A DNA stretch of 64,000 nucleotides from Paenibacillus ihbetae (GTDB taxonomy: Bacteria; Bacillota; Bacilli; Paenibacillales; Paenibacillaceae). The position numbers and the translations under genes are program-made. The stretch is taken from NCBI RefSeq assembly GCF_002741055.1, contig NZ_CP016809.1, positions 2,812,501 through 2,876,500 on the forward strand, given 5' to 3'. This document shows positions 8,247-16,224 of the stretch, one piece after another. The first letter of the stretch is position 1; the number at the start of each line of letters is the position of its first letter. A model generated the notes under the pieces. The model saw only the letters and a list, made by a program, of their open reading frames with translations. It was not told where the DNA came from and made no database searches.

Positions 8247-9911
8247 TTAGGGTTGAATGGACACATCGTGCAGCTGCAATATGCCATTCGGGTGTCTCCA
8301 GAATCCTTGCACCTTACTGCTAACGCCGTTCAAATACTCCTGGTGGTGAATGTAAAGCATCGGTGCGAGCTCGACCAGCTTCTCTTGCGCCTGCTTATAG
8401 ATCGCCTTGCGTTTCTCCGGATCGTTCTCCTTGCGTCCGGCATCGAGCAGCTGATCCAATTCAGGGTCATTGGTAAAGGTTCGGTTGCCCGGCTCTCCGG
8501 CGTTCTTCGAGTGGAACAGCTCATACATTCCGTAGTCGGCATCGGCCGTGACCGTGGACCAACCGAGCACGAACATATCATGCTTGCCCTCTGCCGTTTG
8601 GGCGAGGTAAGACCCCCACTCCACCACTTCGATTTTGACGTCAATGTTCAATTCCTTCAGCTTGGACTGGACGTACTCCGCGATCTTGATCCGTTCCGGA
8701 TTGTCGTTCGTCCAGATGGAGGTCGAGAAACCTTGCTCATAGCCGGCCTCCTTTAGGAGCTCCTTCGCCTTATCCATATTGTATTCGATCGGCTTCACGC
8801 TCGGATCATAGCCGTTCACGTCCGGGGCCAGCGGGCCGACGGCCGGAATTCCTGTTCCTTCGTAGATGCCCTGCATAATTTCGTCTTTATTGATGGCCAT
8901 CGTCAAGGCTTGCCGCACGCGAAAATCGTTAAACGGCTTCTTATTGTTGTTGAACCCGATATAAGACAAGCTTAACGACGATTGCCGATTCAGCGACATG
9001 CCGTCATTGCTCTCAATCCGGCTGATGCTGCTTGGCGATACCGGATCGATGATATGGGCATATCCGGTCTCCAGCTCCGCAATCCGCGTCCCCTCTTCGC
9101 TGACGACCTTGAACGTCACCCGGTCCACCTTCGCCTTGGTTCCCCAGTGGTCCGGGTTGGCTGCAAGCTTCACCTCTGAGCCCGGATTCCAGCTCTCCAG
9201 CTTAAAGGTCCCCGTGCCGACCGGATTTTGGGCGAGATAAGCACCTGCCTTTTCGCCGGCATTGACCTTCCCATAGTCCAGCTTGATCGCCTCCGCGCTG
9301 ATTATGCCGACGGCCGGATGGGCGAGATGGGCGAGCAGCGGCGAGTAAGGATACTCGGTTATAAGCTGAACCGTGTGTTCATCCACGACCTTGACCTCTT
9401 TAATCATAGCGACCAGCGAAGCCCGCGGCGATGCGACCTTCGGATCCTTCATACGATCCAGATTGGCCTTCACCACTTCGGCATTAAAAGGCGATCCGTC
9501 CGTAAATTTCACGCCTTGTCTCAGCTTGAACTCCCACGTTAATTCATCGACAGCCTCCCAGCTCTCGGCAAGCCCCGGCTGGAAGTTCAGGTCTTTATCA
9601 TGCACCAGCAGCGTGTTATAGATATGCGATGTCACGATGCTGCTTTGCTGGTCTGTCGACATGTGGGGATCCATCGATGCCGGATCCGAAAGCCAAGCTA
9701 TCACAAGCTCATTAGCTGCCGCCTCCCCGGTATCCTTGCCGGTGTCCGTGCCGGGATCCTTGTTGTCCGTCCCGGATGGCGTTGTCGTTCCGCCGCTTGG
9801 CGGCGTCTCCGGATTAGCGCTCTTGCCGCCGCCAGCACAGGCTGACAGCAGCAGCGTAAAGATGACCAGCATGCACATCAGCCACCATTTTGTCCTCTTG
9901 TTACCTGTCAT
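8247..9911 (-). CDS. Oligopeptide-type ABC transporter substrate-binding lipoprotein
   Basis: A family 5 solute-binding protein (OppA/DppA/GsiB-like), 554 residues from the ATG at 9911. That start is preferred over the ATG at 9920 because the GGGGGAGG site abuts the latter but is 9 bases from the former. Lipobox LSAC (Cys25), then a Gly/Ser/Thr/Asp-rich tether to about residue 65, then the mature domain beginning NELVIAWLSDPASMDPHMS. Length is typical. It is divergent from the permease/ATPase operon at 10139, with which it should form one importer. Substrate could be di- or oligopeptides, glutathione or nickel; the sequence alone does not decide. Confidence 0.93.
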   Translation of the reverse strand: MTGNKRTKWWLMCMLVIFTLLLSACAGGGKSANPETPPSGGTTTPSGTDNKDPGTDTGKDTGEAAANELVIAWLSDPASMDPHMSTDQQSSIVTSHIYNTLLVHDKDLNFQPGLAESWEAVDELTWEFKLRQGVKFTDGSPFNAEVVKANLDRMKDPKVASPRASLVAMIKEVKVVDEHTVQLITEYPYSPLLAHLAHPAVGIISAEAIKLDYGKVNAGEKAGAYLAQNPVGTGTFKLESWNPGSEVKLAANPDHWGTKAKVDRVTFKVVSEEGTRIAELETGYAHIIDPVSPSSISRIESNDGMSLNRQSSLSLSYIGFNNNKKPFNDFRVRQALTMAINKDEIMQGIYEGTGIPAVGPLAPDVNGYDPSVKPIEYNMDKAKELLKEAGYEQGFSTSIWTNDNPERIKIAEYVQSKLKELNIDVKIEVVEWGSYLAQTAEGKHDMFVLGWSTVTADADYGMYELFHSKNAGEPGNRTFTNDPELDQLLDAGRKENDPEKRKAIYKQAQEKLVELAPMLYIHHQEYLNGVSSKVQGFWRHPNGILQLHDVSIQP

Positions 9912-10073
9912 AGTAAACATCCTCCCCCTTCTTGCGATAAATAGGAAAATATTTCATGCACAGTTAACATATATTTTACTATTTGATATTTATACGAGGA
10001 TTTTGCAAAAATCCAAAGATCGACTTTCAATCAGCTATATTGCATATTCCTGATACCAGCTAGAAATGAATCC

Positions 10074-10093
10074 AACATCCGCATGCGCATGTT
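10074..10093. promoter_or_regulatory. 20-base palindrome between divergent peptide-transport genes
   Basis: AACATCCGCATGCGCATGTT is self-complementary at all but one position pair. It lies 46 bases before the permease start and about 160 bases before the divergent binding-protein start. A regulator-binding site serving the divergent promoters is likely, but no regulator gene is adjacent. Confidence 0.45.
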
Positions 10094-10138
10094 AGCAGCT
10101 ATTCTCAAATTCATATTTTGGAGAAAGGATGATTCCCC

Positions 10139-11038
10139 ATGGATAACCTGACCGCTGATGCTAGAACAACACAGCAACCCGGCCTGCATGAAGCTCACAG
10201 GACTAGATGGAAATCTTTCTATTATCGGTTGAGGAAGAATAAAGCGGCATTATTCGGAGGCTACTTTCTCCTATTCGTCATCCTCGTTGCGATTATCGGT
10301 CCGCTATTGACCCAATACGACCCGAGCAAAATCGACTATACCGCCAAATTCCTGAAGCCATCCGCTGATCATTGGTTTGGCACGGACCATAATGGACGAG
10401 ATATCTTCACCCGCATCATTCACGGCATGCGGCTGACGCTGTCGGTCGGCTTCATCTCCGTGATCATCGGCGCCGCGTTCGGGATCGTGCTCGGGATTGT
10501 TTCAGGGTATTACGGGGGCAAGTGGGATACGTTCATCATGCGGATCACCGACGTGATGCTCGCATTCCCCGGCATTCTGCTGGCCCTGGCGATCGTCAGC
10601 GTTCTTGGCAAAAATCTGTTCAATGTCATCATCGCCGTCAGTATTTTCTCCATCCCCATGTTCGCCAGGGTCGTGCGCGGCTCCACCCTTGCCGTGCGCC
10701 GGCTGGAATACATTGATGCCATGCGCTCGCTCGGCGCCAGCGACCGACGGATTATCTTCGGCCACATTCTGCCGAATATCCTGTCGCCGATCATCGTACA
10801 GGCTACGCTCCGGATTGCCGTTGCGATTCTGACGGCAAGCGGGCTCTCCTTCCTCGGGCTCGGGGCCCAGCCGCCGACGCCGGAATGGGGGGCCATGCTG
10901 AACGACGGCCGCAACTATATTACCGACCATCCGCATGTCGCTTTGTTCCCCGGCTTGTCGATCGTGCTTGTCGTCATTGCATTCAATCTGCTGGGCGACG
11001 GGCTGCGGGACGTCCTTGACCCGAAATTAAAAAAATAA
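10139..11038 (+). CDS. Peptide ABC transporter permease, DppC/OppC-type
   Basis: A 299-residue inner-membrane permease. It has an N-terminal cytoplasmic tail with the OppC_N helix (about 36-62), the family motif HWFGTDHNGRDIFTRIIHG (about 79-97), and the permease domain with the EAA-like loop around 195-215 (YIDAMRSLGASDRRIIFGHI). GAAAGGA lies about 10 bases before the ATG. It is the first gene of a C-B-D-F operon; most dpp/opp operons place the B-type permease first, so the order is reversed here. It partners with the B-type permease at 11058. Confidence 0.95.
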   Translation: MDNLTADARTTQQPGLHEAHRTRWKSFYYRLRKNKAALFGGYFLLFVILVAIIGPLLTQYDPSKIDYTAKFLKPSADHWFGTDHNGRDIFTRIIHGMRLTLSVGFISVIIGAAFGIVLGIVSGYYGGKWDTFIMRITDVMLAFPGILLALAIVSVLGKNLFNVIIAVSIFSIPMFARVVRGSTLAVRRLEYIDAMRSLGASDRRIIFGHILPNILSPIIVQATLRIAVAILTASGLSFLGLGAQPPTPEWGAMLNDGRNYITDHPHVALFPGLSIVLVVIAFNLLGDGLRDVLDPKLKK

Positions 11039-11057
11039 TGAAGGGAGCTGCCGGGCC

Positions 11058-11981
11058 ATGCTCAAGTATTCCGTTCGGAGACTGATTCAGACGATTCCCG
11101 TGATCATCGGCGTCACGATTGTTGTCTTCCTGCTCATGCATCTCATTCCCGGAGACGCGGCACAGGTCATCATCGGGGAAGGCGCGCCGAGAGAGCAAGT
11201 CGAACAGATCCGGGAAAATCTCGGACTCAACGATCCGCTGCCGCTTCAGTATTGGAACTATGTCAGCGGGCTGCTTCAGGGGGATCTGGGCGACTCGATC
11301 CGCAGCAGCCGGCCGATTGCCGATGAGATTTTCACCAGCCGGTTCTGGATTACGTTAGAGCTCGCCGTGTATAGTACGATTCTGGCCGTGTTTCTCGGCA
11401 TCCTCGCCGGCATCATCTCCGCCGTCAAGAAAAGCTCCCCCGCCGACATCGGGGTCATGTTCATCGCCCTGTTTGGGCTGTCGATGCCGAATTTCTGGCT
11501 CGGTTTGATGCTGATCCAATATTTCGCGGTGGATCTCGGCTGGTTCCGTCCCTCCGGCTGGGGCACCTGGTCGCAGACCGTCCTGCCCGTCATTACCCTC
11601 GGGACCGGCGGTGCCGCGATCATTGCGCGGATGACCCGCTCCAGCATGCTGGAGGTGATCAGCCAGGACTATATCCGCACAGCGCGGGCGAAGGGCGTCC
11701 GGGAGCGCGTCATCATCTACAGGCACGCACTGAAAAATGCGATGATTCCGGTCATCACCGTCATCGGGCTCGAATTCGGCGGACTGCTTGGCGGCGCCGT
11801 GCTCACCGAATCCGTGTTCGCGGTCAATGGCATGGGCCGCTACGTGGTTGATTCCATCAGGGGCAGGGATTTCCCGGTCGTGCAGGCTACGGTGCTGGTG
11901 CTCTCAGTCATGTTCGTGCTGGTCAACCTGCTCGTGGACATCTCCTACCGGTATTTCAACAAACGCATTGATTTCGATTAA
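11058..11981 (+). CDS. Peptide ABC transporter permease, DppB/OppB-type
   Basis: A 307-residue permease with the B-type N terminus (RRLIQTIPVIIGVTIVVFLL, first helix), extracellular loop, and permease domain from about residue 95. The EAA-like loop IRTARAKGVRERVIIYRHAL is at about 202-221. It follows the C-type permease by 19 bases. The heterodimer forms the membrane channel for the family 5 importer, driven by the two ATPases downstream. Confidence 0.95.
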   Translation: MLKYSVRRLIQTIPVIIGVTIVVFLLMHLIPGDAAQVIIGEGAPREQVEQIRENLGLNDPLPLQYWNYVSGLLQGDLGDSIRSSRPIADEIFTSRFWITLELAVYSTILAVFLGILAGIISAVKKSSPADIGVMFIALFGLSMPNFWLGLMLIQYFAVDLGWFRPSGWGTWSQTVLPVITLGTGGAAIIARMTRSSMLEVISQDYIRTARAKGVRERVIIYRHALKNAMIPVITVIGLEFGGLLGGAVLTESVFAVNGMGRYVVDSIRGRDFPVVQATVLVLSVMFVLVNLLVDISYRYFNKRIDFD

Positions 11982-12013
11982 TCGCGAATACGAAGAGAAG
12001 GGAGAGATGGCAA

Positions 12014-13027
12014 ATGAAGTCAGCATCAACGCTGCTGGACATTAAGGATTTGCGGACTTCTTTTTTCACGGAGCAGGGGGAGGTCAAGGCCGTGGACGGG
12101 GTCAGCCTGCGCGTCCGCAAAGGGGGGACGCTTGGCATCGTAGGCGAATCCGGCTCGGGGAAGAGCATTCTGTCCTTGTCGATTCTCCGCCTCATCTTGA
12201 GTCCGGGCAGAATTGTAGGCGGTCAAATTTTATATAACGGCGAGAACCTGCTGGAGAAAACGGACCGGCAGATGCGCAAGCTCCGGGGCAACCAAATATC
12301 GATGATCTTCCAAGAGCCGATGACATCGCTGAACCCGGTCTTCACGATCGGTGATCAAATCGCCGAGGTTTATCGCATTCACGAGCAGCTGGGCAACAAA
12401 CAAGCGCTGGAGAAGGCCGTGCACATGCTGCGGCTTGTCGGCATCCCCTCCCCGGAGAAGCGGATTTCGCAGTACCCGTTCCAGCTGTCCGGCGGGATGC
12501 GGCAGCGCGTCATGATTGCGATGGCGCTCGCCTGCAATCCTGACCTCCTGATCGCGGATGAGCCCACGACCGCGCTCGACGTGACGATTCAGGCGCAAAT
12601 TCTGGAGCTGATGAAAGAGCTGCAGCAGAAGCTGCATATGTCGATTATTTTCATCACGCATGATCTGGGGATTGTCGCCGAAACCTGTGACGATGTAGCG
12701 GTGATGTACTGCGGCAAGGTCGTGGAATATGCCGATGTCCGGTCCCTATTCAAGCATCCAAAGCATCCCTACACCATCGGATTGATGAATTCGCTGCCGC
12801 GCCATGACGTCGACCAAGAAGCGCTGGAGCCGATCCGGGGCTCGGTGCCGAGCCCATTCGACCTGCAGAAGGGCTGCCGGTTTGCCCCGCGCTGCCCGGA
12901 TGCCCGGAAGCTCTGCTATGATCAGCAGCCCGAGCTGTCGGCGCTGACGAACCGCCAGCAGGTCAGCTGCTGGAAGTATACCGAGCAATGGGATGCCGTA
13001 AGCGAGGTGAATAACGATGAGCGATAA
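12014..13027 (+). CDS. Peptide ABC transporter ATP-binding protein, DppD/OppD-type
   Basis: A 337-residue cytoplasmic ATPase. Walker A GESGSGKS is near residues 41-48, the Q-loop follows in [11 protein letters not shown], the signature is LSGGMRQR (about 160) and Walker [13 protein letters not shown] (about 178). The C-terminal extension [15 protein letters not shown] carries the cysteine pattern typical of the oligopeptide ATPases, which can bind an Fe-S cluster. It overlaps the F-type ATPase gene by 11 bases. Confidence 0.95.
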   Translation: MKSASTLLDIKDLRTSFFTEQGEVKAVDGVSLRVRKGGTLGIVGESGSGKSILSLSILRLILSPGRIVGGQILYNGENLLEKTDRQMRKLRGNQISMIFQEPMTSLNPVFTIGDQIAEVYRIHEQLGNKQALEKAVHMLRLVGIPSPEKRISQYPFQLSGGMRQRVMIAMALACNPDLLIADEPTTALDVTIQAQILELMKELQQKLHMSIIFITHDLGIVAETCDDVAVMYCGKVVEYADVRSLFKHPKHPYTIGLMNSLPRHDVDQEALEPIRGSVPSPFDLQKGCRFAPRCPDARKLCYDQQPELSALTNRQQVSCWKYTEQWDAVSEVNNDER

Positions 13028-14042
13028 TAGAACCGGCAAGGCATTATTGTCCGTTAAGCATCTGAAGCAGTATTTTCCGATCAAGGGCGGCATCTTTGGA
13101 CGTACCGTCAATGTTGTGAAGGCCGTAGACGACATTTCCTTCTCCGTTAACGAGGGGGAGACCGTCAGCCTCGTCGGCGAATCGGGATGCGGCAAATCGA
13201 CGACCGGACGGGCAATTCTGCGCCTGGATGAGCCGACCTCCGGCGAAGTCGTGTTCGAGGGCACCAATCTTCTTTCCTTAAGCAAATCGCAGATGAATCG
13301 GAAGCGCAAGGACCTGCAGATGATTTTCCAGGACCCGTACGCTTCATTGAATCCTCGCAAAACGGCCGTTCAAGTGCTGGAGGAAGCGATGGAAATCCAG
13401 AACATCGTCCCGAAAAAGGAGCGGCGGTCAAGGGCCATCGAGCTGCTTGAAACCGTCGGCTTATCCGCCTATCAGGCCGATCGTTACCCGCACGAGTTCA
13501 GCGGCGGACAGCGGCAGCGGATCGGCATTGCCCGCGCGCTATCGGTCAATCCCAAGCTCATTATCAGCGACGAGGCCGTGTCCGCCCTTGACGTCTCGAT
13601 CCAGGCTCAGGTGCTGAACCTGATGAAATCGCTCCAGAAGGAATTCAAGCTGACGTATTTGTTCATCTCCCATGATCTTGGCGTCGTCCGCCACATTTCC
13701 GACCGGATCATCGTCATGTACCTTGGCACGATCGTTGAGATTGCGGACAAACAATCGCTGTTCCAGCGGCCGCAGCATCCTTACACCCGGGCGCTGCTGT
13801 CTGCGATCCCCACCCTCGATCCCGACCGCAAGAAGGAGCGGATTTTGCTGAAAGGGGATGTCCCTTCCCCGCTCAACCCGCCGTCCGGCTGCCGCTTCCA
13901 TACCCGCTGCATGTACGCCACGGACCGCTGCAAATCTGAAATCCCCGTCCTTCGGGAAGCAGGCATGGGCGGCGGCCATCAGGCAGCCTGCCATTACATC
14001 GAGGAGATTGCGGAAGGCGCGCTTTATTCCAGGCGGGATTGA
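13017..14042 (+). CDS. Peptide ABC transporter ATP-binding protein, DppF/OppF-type
   Basis: A 341-residue ATPase pairing with the D-type protein. Walker A GESGCGKS is at about 57-64, the Q-loop in IFQDPYASLNPR, signature FSGGQRQR (~161) and Walker B LIISDEAVSALD. The usual Pro after Glu in Walker B is Ala here; the catalytic Glu is kept. The C-terminal SGCRFHTRCMYATDRC holds the family cysteines. The 11-base overlap with the D-type gene indicates coupled translation. It is the last gene of the operon. Confidence 0.95.
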   Translation: MSDNRTGKALLSVKHLKQYFPIKGGIFGRTVNVVKAVDDISFSVNEGETVSLVGESGCGKSTTGRAILRLDEPTSGEVVFEGTNLLSLSKSQMNRKRKDLQMIFQDPYASLNPRKTAVQVLEEAMEIQNIVPKKERRSRAIELLETVGLSAYQADRYPHEFSGGQRQRIGIARALSVNPKLIISDEAVSALDVSIQAQVLNLMKSLQKEFKLTYLFISHDLGVVRHISDRIIVMYLGTIVEIADKQSLFQRPQHPYTRALLSAIPTLDPDRKKERILLKGDVPSPLNPPSGCRFHTRCMYATDRCKSEIPVLREAGMGGGHQAACHYIEEIAEGALYSRRD

Positions 14043-14086
14043 CACCGCAGGCTCCGTGTAATACATCGCTATGCGGAGGATACAAC

Positions 14087-14237
14087 CGGGTGCGAAATTA
14101 TACGGGTGTGAGTGGACGCTGGTGCGAATAAAAACAGATGCGTAAGCAACAGGTGTGATAGATGCGGTGCGGATAGAGACGGGGCAAATAGAGACGGTAC
14201 GAGAAATGGTGCGAAGGTGCGGATAGAAGTGATGCCG
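14087..14237. repeat. Degenerate short tandem repeats, unit like GGTGCGAATAGAGAC
   Basis: About ten imperfect copies of a 12-17 base unit follow the peptide-transport operon: clear examples are GGTGCGAATAAAAACA, GGTGCGGATAGAGAC and GGTGCGGATAGAAGT, with weaker GGTGTGATAGAT and GGTACGAGAAAT forms between them. There is no open frame. The block is followed at once by a strong hairpin. The role is unknown. Confidence 0.5.
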
Positions 14238-14241
14238 TAGA

Positions 14242-14270
14242 AAGACCGAGCGGCTGTGCCGCTCGGTCTT
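14242..14270. terminator. Strong hairpin between convergent peptide-transport and SEDS genes
   Basis: AAGACCGAGCGGC and GCCGCTCGGTCTT form a perfect 13-base-pair stem with a TGT loop. T-runs on either side are short, so it may be a weak terminator or an RNA end-protecting hairpin for both convergent transcripts. Confidence 0.6.
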
Positions 14271-14314
14271 GATCATGCTATAGCATCAACCGCTACGTGG
14301 TAGCTTGTTTTCGC

Positions 14315-15637
14315 TCATTTCACTCTAACCGCCTCGATTCCTTCGAGGTCGCTTGGAATCATATTTTTCCGCCGGTAAATCGACAGGATCAGGCCAACGA
14401 CAGCCAAATCTATGAGCTGGTTCGTTCCGCCGTAGGAGATGAAGGGCGGGTCCAGACTAAAGGCCGGGATGATCCCTAACCCCATAAACAACGGAATAAG
14501 CATGCGCATACAGAAGACGATGATAACCGCCATCACGATATGTTTCGCATAGGCATCCTGCAGCACCGAGGAGATCGTCCAGATTCTAGCAAGAAACAAA
14601 AATACCATAATCCCCAGCGCAATTCCGAACAGCCAGCCGAAGCAGTAAATGAGATATGTAAATACCGACTCGCTATAAATATAAGGAATTCCAGGGTTGG
14701 GCGCACCGAATCCATGGCCGAACCAACCTGCAGAGGAAACAGCTTCCGATGCAGCGCGCATAACGTACCCGCCGTCTCCCTCACGATCCATGATCCTTTC
14801 GAGCCTCCACATGAGGTACTGCTGCTTCGTTACAAGCACAATTGCCAAACTCGTGAACGGCACGATCATCAGTAAGAAGAATTGCCGGAAATTACGGCTT
14901 GTTGCCCAGGTCATCCCCGTAAATCCTAGCAAATAGATGACCAGATGTACCATCGAATCGCTCAAAGCATACAGCACAACAGGCAATACGCCACGATAGA
15001 GTGTGATTAGCATACCCTTCCATAGTCCCCACTGGCTTGCGGGCTTCATTCCCGCCAAGGCAATCAGGAGAAGCAAGATGGATACATTGCCAAGAGTCGG
15101 AATCGCGAACGAACCGATACTCAAATATAAGGCCTGTCCGTTAATGGTAACCCCTTGAAAAAGCGTGTACGCCATAAGACAAAGTGTGATGAAGAACAAT
15201 GCGCCCGAGTGTTTCTTCAATTTTCGGTAGTCCAGGAAATAAAGCAGGACGAGGAAAATGGCGCCAAGGCCAAGGAATGTCGCCTTTTGGGCAAATAAAC
15301 CAGTCTTTGACGGTCCATCCGAATAATCAACATTTAGCATGCCGACCAAACCAATGACGGACAGCATACCGATCAGCATAAGCAGCTTCCAATCCAGCTG
15401 CGGCCGGTGGGCCATGTGCAGACTTCGCCCGATCTCCTCCGGCTCGCCCATCTGACGAACCGCCTCCAGCACGGCCGGCTCCTCGGCATTCCCCTCCAGC
15501 ATCAGCAGCTCTGCCCGCTCCTCGATATGGCTTAGCAGCTCTTCGCGGATCTCCGCATGCATGGGCTTAGCCCGAACCTGCTTGCACACGCGGTCCAGAA
15601 AATCCTGTACTGTCCTGTACTCTTCAATGTACCGCAA
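14315..15637 (-). CDS. SEDS-family (FtsW/RodA/SpoVE) membrane protein with N-terminal regulatory-type domain
   Basis: 440 residues from a TTG at 15637. GGGGAGGG, 7-10 bases upstream and inside the end of the PadR gene, sets this start; the longer frame upstream has no better site. Residues 1-75 (YIEEYRTVQDFLDRVCKQVR, then HIEERAELLMLEG) form a soluble helical domain like that found at the N terminus of permeases paired with PadR regulators. A multi-pass SEDS domain follows, including SYGGTNQLIDLAVVGLILS near the C terminus, the family's conserved PPxxSYGG-type segment (here DPPFISYGG). SEDS proteins polymerise peptidoglycan glycan strands or act in division and sporulation. Pairing with a PadR gene suggests an accessory, inducible member and not the housekeeping FtsW. 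Confidence 0.88.
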   Translation of the reverse strand: MRYIEEYRTVQDFLDRVCKQVRAKPMHAEIREELLSHIEERAELLMLEGNAEEPAVLEAVRQMGEPEEIGRSLHMAHRPQLDWKLLMLIGMLSVIGLVGMLNVDYSDGPSKTGLFAQKATFLGLGAIFLVLLYFLDYRKLKKHSGALFFITLCLMAYTLFQGVTINGQALYLSIGSFAIPTLGNVSILLLLIALAGMKPASQWGLWKGMLITLYRGVLPVVLYALSDSMVHLVIYLLGFTGMTWATSRNFRQFFLLMIVPFTSLAIVLVTKQQYLMWRLERIMDREGDGGYVMRAASEAVSSAGWFGHGFGAPNPGIPYIYSESVFTYLIYCFGWLFGIALGIMVFLFLARIWTISSVLQDAYAKHIVMAVIIVFCMRMLIPLFMGLGIIPAFSLDPPFISYGGTNQLIDLAVVGLILSIYRRKNMIPSDLEGIEAVRVK

Positions 15638-15639
15638 GG

Positions 15640-15969
15640 TTAGCTTCCCTCCCCAATGACGGTATCTACCGCGGTGCGGAACGTAATCCATTCTCTGGTC
15701 TTCTCATGAAGCTGATCCTTCCCCCGCTCCGTGATCCGATAATACTTCCGTTTGCGTCCATCAACCTGACTCCAATAGGATTCAAGCCACCCTTCCGCCT
15801 CAAGCGTATGCAGGATCGGATACAGCGTGCCTTCCTTCATAACGAATACACCGTCCGAGCTTTGCTCGATCTCCTTGATCAGCTCATACCCGTACATCTC
15901 CCGCTTGTTCAAGACGGTCAGCAGTAAAATGACGGTGCTGCCCTTCAGCAGCTCTTTGTTGATGCCCAT
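15640..15969 (-). CDS. PadR-family transcriptional regulator
   Basis: A 109-residue PadR repressor (subfamily with a short C terminus). The winged helix starts near residue 12 (VILLLTVLNKREMYGYELIK) and the wing contains the motif EGTLYPILHTLEAEGWLES. The stop is only 2 bases from the TTG start of the SEDS gene, whose ribosome site lies inside this gene, so the two are co-expressed. PadR proteins usually repress their own operon until an envelope or phenolic stress signal binds. Confidence 0.93.
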   Translation of the reverse strand: MGINKELLKGSTVILLLTVLNKREMYGYELIKEIEQSSDGVFVMKEGTLYPILHTLEAEGWLESYWSQVDGRKRKYYRITERGKDQLHEKTREWITFRTAVDTVIGEGS

Positions 15970-15983
15970 CCTGCTCTCACCCC

Positions 15984-16021
15984 TATACCTAGTAAATCTA
16001 TGTATCGTAATCCTAGGTATA
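15984..16021. promoter_or_regulatory. Inverted repeat upstream of the padR-SEDS operon
   Basis: TATACCTAG (15984-15992) and CTAGGTATA (16013-16021) are perfect 9-base arms 20 bases apart, 15-52 bases before the PadR start. The position fits an autoregulatory PadR operator overlapping the promoter. Confidence 0.5.
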
Positions 16022-16224
16022 AGTATAAATCATCCTCCCCTGATTCGCAATCCTAAAAAGGCTAAATTATCGCATGAAAACAACGCTAATTATGCGTGTA
16101 TGAAGCGACCGCGGTCCACGATATGATAGAGTTGATTTCAATTCGGCTGCAACGTGTAGACGCTGCTCGGCTGTTACTGACAGCGTTTCCATTTCACAAT
16201 CATGCTAAGAAATGAGGTTATATC

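Noticed and set aside
16178..16191. cre site before the GH3 gene
   Set aside because: TGACAGCGTTTCCA departs from the consensus at two positions, including an otherwise conserved A; too weak to list as a feature.
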